From Clavulina sp. PMI_390 (Eukaryota; Basidiomycota; Agaricomycetes; Cantharellales; Hydnaceae): a stretch of DNA of 15,226 nt. Below, piece by piece: positions 10,001 through 15,226 of this stretch. A program made the position numbers and the translations under genes. Below the pieces are notes generated by a model. The model saw only the letters and a program-made list of their open reading frames with translations. It had not been told where the DNA came from and did no database searches. The stretch covers positions 1 through 15,226 of the forward strand of contig WIDE01000275.1 of assembly GCA_015039315.1 (NCBI GenBank), given 5' to 3'. Numbering within the stretch: position 1 is the stretch's first letter; every line of letters starts with the position of its first letter.

Positions 10001-11029
10001 TCAGACAGAACCCCCAGCACGGTGGTGCAGTACTGCGCCATGATGCTTGAGGAGCTCATAGATACGTTGCTGCACGACATTGGGTTCATAGTCACCGACC
10101 ACACCCATATGGCCGCCTTCCGTCAACTTCCTCGGCGAATGATACTCTAACGCACAATCGAGGGGTCCCTTCCCATCTTGGTCAGATATATTGGGATCCA
10201 CCCGAAGAGCCAGGAGAGCTTGCACACATTCGACAGCCTCTGCTTCCACTGCCCAACGTAAAGCATGTCCAGTATTCATATTGACGCCATGCTCGTGTGC
10301 GAATGTGGTGATTATTGTGGCGTCCGATTTCTCCCAGGCATACGACATCAAAAAATCAATGATCCCTGGTTCGGGGACCGCACCATGAGTTAAGAGCATT
10401 TTTACGATCTCTATCTCGTGTTTTGATTTGCACCATCGTGATGTGACGACCTGTCCGAGGGGCGATTGGCTGTCGGATGGTGAAAGAAGGTCCATCGGAC
10501 TTGGAGCCGCAGTTAAGAGCTTCCGAATCGCCTTCACACAATCCGAAGTCCCCGGCCAACCGTGGATTACTGGCCAAACCATCAGATCTATACAGTAGTT
10601 CGTAAACCCGCCAGGTCCAATAGTGGGCTCCGTTGACCCCGGCGCTATAGTGTACCTCGTTTTAGGGAGCAATAGATTGATTATGGTGAGGGTCTCGCTC
10701 TTCGGTCCAACATGCTGGAGTGCCCAGGATTCATTGCCTTCAAGGAGAACGTCCAGCGTCGCTATGTCTCCAACGCATGCGGCATAACAGATGGGGGTCC
10801 ACCCAACTATATCTTGTGCATTGCGTATATCTACCCCCGCATCCCCATGCGGAGGAGGACCGCCATCGCTGAGGAGGCGCTTCACATCGCTCAGCGAGCC
10901 AATCCGGACCGCCCAATGAATTGGCTGATCCTGGCCGACTGGCTCTATGTCTTCACCATGGAGTGATGAGAGCCAGGGAGAGTCAGGTGGGCACCCAGCC
11001 TTGAGGAGATGGGAATATCGTCGAGTCGC
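10001..11029 (-). pseudogene. Stranded ankyrin-repeat half of gene B
   Basis: Directly after the TAG at 11030-11032 the frame of gene B stays open for 342 codons, down to a TGA at 10001-10003. It reads PVGQDQPIHWAVRIGSL, DIRNAQDIVGWTPICYAACV, GVNMNTGHALRWAVEAEAVE and DGKGPLDCALEYHS, all aligning with the ankyrin part of gene A. It is homologous to A residues 746 to about 1090, with several length differences in between. It ends soon after LLKHHGAVLHH and lacks A's Ser-rich acidic tail. No start codon or promoter of its own is evident, so it would be made only by stop read-through, editing or a different allele. Lack of any second stop or shift over more than 1 kb suggests that the truncation is recent or bypassed. 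Confidence 0.85.
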
Positions 11030-11032
11030 CTA
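11030..11032 (-). other. In-frame TAG replacing a conserved Trp codon
   Basis: Gene A reads PESTSF-DS-W-A-V-R-R here and gene B reads PESTSF-RN-stop-A-T-R-R. One base (TGG to TAG, minus-strand A at 11031) accounts for the stop. The surrounding exon is continuous in gene A, and no in-frame intron that would remove the TAG is visible in gene B. Confidence 0.9.
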
Positions 11033-13690
11033 GTTCCTGAAGGATGTTGACTCTGGGTGGAGGAAATGTGCTAACGCGGGAGCGATCGACGAATACTCGG
11101 GCATGGCTAATCTCGCATGGATGAACCACGACGCATCACTATACTTCCCAATTCGTGGGAGTTTCTTGCTGTTGTTGTCGTCAAGTACGCTCAACGAAAC
11201 GAGCAGTGCCGTCGCATGCGCTTTCTCTCGTGAGGTGCCAAATGCTGCAAGTACGGCATCGGAAGGATGCGGGCCACGTAATGAGCTTGTAGGTTGTGAG
11301 ATAAGGTACTCTTGAACAGTGAAATGGATAAAGCTGATCTCGTTGGAGGGTCCACGTCTGAGCAAGCTACTAGGCATCAACTTGAAGATGTTGACCCCCT
11401 TCTTCCTATCGGATGAAGTTTCATTTTGATTCTCTAGAGTGTTTTCCCCAAGATGGAGGCATGATGGCTGGGTGTCAATGGGGTCAAGATCGAACAGAAA
11501 GATCTCCCCAATCTCCTTCTCAGAGAGCGGGCGGGTAGCAGCGATAATGCATTCAAGCACCGTTCGAACGGTTTTCTGGCGATTTTCGTCGATGGCTTCG
11601 AGAATACGAGCATATGTTCCCTTTAGGGTACGAGGAAGTTTTGGCAAGATTCTGCGAGCATCGTGTTCAGAGCATTTCATGAGCTGTTCAAGCTGGAGCT
11701 GGACCCAAAGGAACCTAACAAGTTCGAGTGATTAGCCCCAAAGCACGCGAATCGTTAAAAGAGAAAGCACAAACATTGAATGAGACTTGTTGAGCAGCTC
11801 ATCCTCGACCTCCCCGATGAACTTCTCGGACCATCCCAGTCCCTTGAATCTCGGAGTTTGGAGCTCCGTATGAATGAAACTTTTGAGGGTGGTGAGATGC
11901 TCTTCACGCTCCTCCAATCGAAGCCGATCCGTCGCCACGCGGCCGGCACCGCCGAAAGTCCAGAGCGCTTCTTCTATATCAGGCTCGGGGCGACTCGTAA
12001 CAAAGACTTTAAGGCCTCCACCGCAAGACGACTGGTTCCTAGTGAGGCTTTGAAGGAAGGGAAGAAGGGACTTCGCGCGCTCGCTCTCCCAGCATTCATC
12101 GATCGCATCGATAGCCAGGAACTTCGCGCCAGGGGTGTTCAACATAGCGTGTAGCAGACTCTCGAGCTCGCTCTCTGATGCGTTAGGCGTGTGCTTTTCT
12201 GATGCTCGAAGTAAGTCTTTGCAGCGAGTTGAAGTCTGACTGAAGCTCTGCACGATGGAAGCGAGGAACTTCTCGTAATTTTGTTTAGCCTCGTCTCTAT
12301 AGTCGAAGTAAAAGAAGGCAAGGCCAGCTGAAGAAGTCGAATGTTTTTGCTTGAGGTAGTCGACAACTCGAGAACTTGGAAAAATCGGTAAGTAGAAGCC
12401 GGTGAATAATACCAGAATAAAGCTCACAATAGAACACTCTTCCCGACACCAGCTATGACGAGCTGTTTAGTATTACCGTACTGGAGTTGGATGGAGCAGC
12501 TCACCACTTGCTGAGACCCATAAAAACCCTCGGGGGTCGACGAGCCATTTCTGGAACTGCGGGAGTTCAAGTAGCCATTGGCCATGGTCTCGCACTGAGG
12601 AGCCTTGCTTCCGTCGCTCCTCTTGATTCTTGTTGGGGTCTGGTGCTGCAAGCCACGCACGATCTTGGAGCTTCTCTGAAAGGTCGTCAGAGAACCGACC
12701 GTGGAGAGCAGAACATAGGATATGCACCTTGCTGCTCTTTCATCGCATCGGTACTCCGCAAATCTTGACCATGGACAGCGGATGTCAGTCCATTCTGCTG
12801 GTTCAAGTGCGCTTCAAGGATTACTCACTTTTCGCCGATGATGCCATTATCTCTGCAGTCGTCGTTTGCTGTATGCGATTGCCCAGGCTCTCGAGCCGTG
12901 TAATTCCATCTTGAATCTCCGTGTTCTCAGCAGCAGATGACAAGAAGTCGCCTAAAGGAATATCTTCAGATGAAATAAGATATATAACAAAATCTGCCCC
13001 AACTTACGACCACGAGTACTCCAAACCTTCAGACCCCCTCGCCATTTAGACTCGCGACGCACAGCGTTACTATATCTGATGTAGTATCCAAGGATGACGA
13101 GGACCTGGGCTAGTGTTTGCACGTATAGCTTGCGAAGGGACAGCGTAATGGCGTCCGCATCCGTAAGAATCTGGAGACGAGAAAAGATATCCCGGATTTG
13201 CTCGAGTACATCAGTGAGGTGATCGTATACTTGGGAGACACCATCGATCGCCTATTAACGAGAGCAATGTTATTGCCACTCGATTGGATGCGCAAGATGC
13301 ACGAACCTTGAGTAAGTTGGCAACTGCCACGAATATGGCCTTTCCTCCTGGTACGCCGACCTGTGTCGCTTGAGTATAAAGTGGTGAGTGTAAGGTCATA
13401 ACACTCACAAATGATGCCACCTCCCCCATGGGATCCACGATTGCTTTAAGACCCTTGAGGAGAGGCTTGAGTGCTCTCCTCACGGACTGGCCCTTCTTAC
13501 GGAATGCCTTGAGATCTGTGCCATAGGTTGCCAAGGTCGCCTCAATCTTATCCATCGAGACATCACTACTTAGCGCCTCGGCTAGTTTGTTGTCGCTAAG
13601 CTTCGTTTTGGATGACTCCTCAAAAGCAGAGATCGCATCCTTCCAGATCTTTTGAAGTTCATCATCTGCCTCGTGGTCTGGAGGAGGCAT
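11030..13690 (-). CDS. Truncated Goodbye-NACHT NOD-like receptor (gene B)
   Basis: Paralogue of gene A. Exons: 13690-13409, 13360-13307, 13251-13008, 12951-12829, 12763-12728, 12675-12505, 12452-12428, 12374-11775, 11714-11030; they give 739 aa plus TAG. Exons 2-7 have exactly the lengths seen in gene A, and every intron phase agrees. Domains: Goodbye (about 1-136, KIWKDAISAFEES), linker WLAAPDP...GQWLLELPQF, Walker A SASAGVGKS (301-309), Walker B FLAIDAIDE (397-405), TSRPE sensor (438-442). The winged-helix part has LPRTLKGTYARIL and FIHFTVQEYLIS. The chain stops at STSFRN, where gene A continues with a Trp codon. A conceptual product would keep trigger and ATPase parts but lose all ankyrin repeats. 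The ATG at 13690 lies four codons inside the position matching A's start. It could be a pseudogene, a functional short NLR or an edited gene. Confidence 0.85.
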
Positions 13691-14255
13691 GACTGCAGAT
13701 TTTATGACGGGGCACCAAGCGACTTGCACCCAAGACTAGGTTGATAGGACCAGCCAACAGCGCTATAGGAAGAGTGTGAGGCTGTCAGACCTGTCCGTTC
13801 GTAGGCACGCAGCACAGCATACACGCGGGGAGATCACTGGTCTGAGGTGATGTAGGGTCTAGGCGCAAGAGTGTCCGATTCTTTCTTTGCGCGGCCGCTC
13901 GTGGTTAGGCTAATGGTCTTGGGCGCGAAGGGATACTTCAATGATCAAGTCTCGGCGAAAGAGACAAGCTGCTCGTACCGAACGATCCGTGAACAGGGAT
14001 CTCGAACATGTATGTTCGAATGTCGTAACCGAACCACAAGCCAAGACGGCATCTGAGGCTTCAGCACAACAATCATATAGACTTCGCCTTGCTCACTGGC
14101 TGAACCAGATGAGCTACGCACAAACCCCACCGAACCCGCCCACGGCCCGGCTCCTCACTTCATTTCCTATCCGATACCCGCTGCTGCTACAGCACGTCAT
14201 CATCAGCTCTATGTGCGCGAAAGATGTATGGGTCGTCATGCTTAGTTAGTGCCGG
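13691..14255. other. Divergent intergenic region between gene B and the 14256 ORF
   Basis: This 565-nt gap lies between two divergently oriented frames and should hold their promoters. No TATA box is clear for either. It contains the palindrome at 14002-14019. A dinucleotide difference at 13698-13703 removes the ATG used by gene A. Open frames in this gap have no recognisable content. Confidence 0.45.
14002..14019. promoter_or_regulatory. Near-perfect 18-bp palindrome
   Basis: TCGAACAT and ATGTTCGA form two 8-bp arms around a GT centre. The site is about 310 nt upstream of the gene B ATG and about 240 nt upstream of the ORF at 14256, placed between divergent genes. A dimeric regulator site is possible but not shown. 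Confidence 0.4.
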
Positions 14256-14846
14256 ATGTCTAATACCTGGAATGTTTACTGTCATCCTTCGCTTGACTGT
14301 AATATAGTCCCGCCCGCTTCGACTCGACGAGCTGTTCCTGTTCGTACTATCTGGCCGCCCGAGTTTCACCTTGGGCCCTCAGAATCCGCCATATACACTC
14401 ATCTCTATATGGAGACTTCCTCGCGGTATGAGCCTGGCAAGCTCTCTGACATGACCGTGTCGGGTATCACCAGCAGTGTGGCCCGTCACCTTCTTCCTCA
14501 CCTACCGGTCCAGGAGCGGCGCTATGGAGGACTGGTTCGTATCACTGCTTCAGCCCATGATCCTGCACGAGCCATCCTTGATCAAATCTCTGCAAGGAAT
14601 GGTATCGTGTTTTTGTATGATCCATCCTTCTCCCTGTACGCAATTAACACTATTGATGGAGAGACATCTATAGCTAGAGCTGATATAACGAGTCCAAGCT
14701 ACGTGCCTGAGACGGGATGTCTTGAGTCATTTCTGCGCATTGCACCGTGGATCTTGACTTCTGCAGATATCTACGTCCGCAGTTATAATTCAGTGATCTC
14801 GACATCAGAAGCACGGTATCAATTCTTCATCAGCAGCCTCTGCTAG
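14256..14846 (+). CDS. Hypothetical protein, 196 aa
   Basis: I do not recognise this protein. The frame is open for 196 codons after an in-frame TAG at 14247-14249, so the ATG at 14256 is the first possible start; its -3 base is C, a weak context. Codon choice looks coding-like, with many C- or T-ended codons. The chain has aromatic and Ser-rich stretches (SESAIYTHLYMETSSRYEPG, NGIVFLYDPSFSLYAINT) and ends in FFISSLC. There is no clear signal peptide, membrane helix, coiled coil or catalytic motif. It reads away from gene B across a 0.56-kb gap. It may be a lineage-specific gene, or one exon of a longer gene whose other exons I cannot place. Confidence 0.5.
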   Translation: MSNTWNVYCHPSLDCNIVPPASTRRAVPVRTIWPPEFHLGPSESAIYTHLYMETSSRYEPGKLSDMTVSGITSSVARHLLPHLPVQERRYGGLVRITASAHDPARAILDQISARNGIVFLYDPSFSLYAINTIDGETSIARADITSPSYVPETGCLESFLRIAPWILTSADIYVRSYNSVISTSEARYQFFISSLC

Positions 14847-14924
14847 CAGTACGGCTTTCTCACTCCTAGGCCTCCAATAAATGCGGCTCTTGCCGATTGA
14901 ATAATCTCGCCAACTACCATTTGA

Positions 14925-15226
14925 CGCTTGACTGTGGTCGCCAATAGTCAACCCCAGTGGCCTTCTCCTTTATTCAGCAATATCATCGGTCAAGCCCCTG
15001 CCGCGCCCCTAGCCAAACGAGGATGTTACGACGCCCCAGCGAACCCCATCACCACGGCCGCCTTCGTACAAAACGCCCAGAAAAAGGAGATCCGCGTTTG
15101 CTGGACCCGCCAGTGGGCCGCACACGCTGCCACAACCAACCACCGCTCGGACTTCCGAGCAGCTAACTCCATCCCCCCGTCCACCAAACCTTCCCATCGC
15201 CTCCGCTCTCTACGGCCCAAGCTCTT
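14925..15226 (+). CDS. Possible exon running off the right edge
   Basis: From 14925, just after a TGA, one plus-strand frame stays open to the window end (about 100 codons) with no ATG in it. From about 14990 its third codon positions are mostly C or G, unlike the decayed DNA elsewhere. It reads QAPAAPLAKRGCYDAP, where KR could be a Kex2-type cleavage site before a Cys-containing mature chain, then FVQNAQKKEIRVCWTRQW. A minus-strand frame (15026-15220) overlaps it. It could be an internal exon of a gene that continues to the right. No family recognised. Confidence 0.25.

Noticed and set aside
10945..11051. An intron in gene B that would remove the TAG at 11030-11032
   Set aside because: The only nearby donor-like site (GTCAAC at 11051) is weak. 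Pairing it with the CAAG, GAAG, TAG or CAG acceptors downstream gives lengths such as 52, 101, 107 or 121 nt, all of which break the frame. Gene A is continuous here.
11439..12154. Plus-strand open frames of 98 and 124 codons over gene B
   Set aside because: Antisense to the conserved winged-helix and NACHT exons; no independent support.

Overview
The window looks like an accessory region of a filamentous fungal genome, most likely a mushroom-forming basidiomycete (Agaricomycete). Reasons: genes are cut by many 48-80 nt GT-AG introns, and the two main genes encode NOD-like receptors (NLRs, STAND ATPases) built as Goodbye - NACHT - winged helix - ankyrin repeats, a fungal architecture. No bacterial operon, rRNA, tRNA or CRISPR signal was seen. 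The taxon is inferred, not shown.

The core is a head-to-tail NLR array on the minus strand. Gene A (5156-8987) reconstructs as nine exons with a continuous frame of 1115 codons plus stop. Gene B (start 13690) is a diverged paralogue with the same nine-exon layout: all eight introns sit at the same place and phase, and exons 2-7 have identical lengths. In B a conserved Trp codon (TGG in A) is TAG at 11030-11032. Its conceptual product therefore stops at 739 aa, after Goodbye, NACHT and winged-helix regions. Its ankyrin half (10001-11029) stays open in the same frame but is stranded. A third, much older copy survives only as an ankyrin fragment at about 4520-4790, just downstream of A. The locus therefore shows one intact receptor, one freshly truncated receptor and one relic: birth-and-death evolution of a putative self/non-self recognition family.

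Left of the NLRs, two diverged plus-strand copies of a PEBP-like gene (phosphatidylethanolamine-binding protein family, secreted fungal type) lie at about 398-1640 and 3070-4375. Both carry stops or frameshifts and share intron positions, so they look like tandem pseudogenes. Between and before them are a perfect 20-bp inverted repeat (116-174), a purine-rich tract (2150-2250) and a coding-like minus-strand frame of unknown origin.

Right of gene B is a 0.56-kb gap with a near-perfect palindrome, then an unrecognised plus-strand ORF of 196 codons (14256-14846) reading away from B. The right edge holds an open frame that continues out of the window.

The best leads are the single UAG in an otherwise open B gene (nonsense allele, functional short NLR, or an A-to-I editing site that would restore Trp), the change in B's start site, and a C-rich expansion of the P-loop-splitting intron in A.
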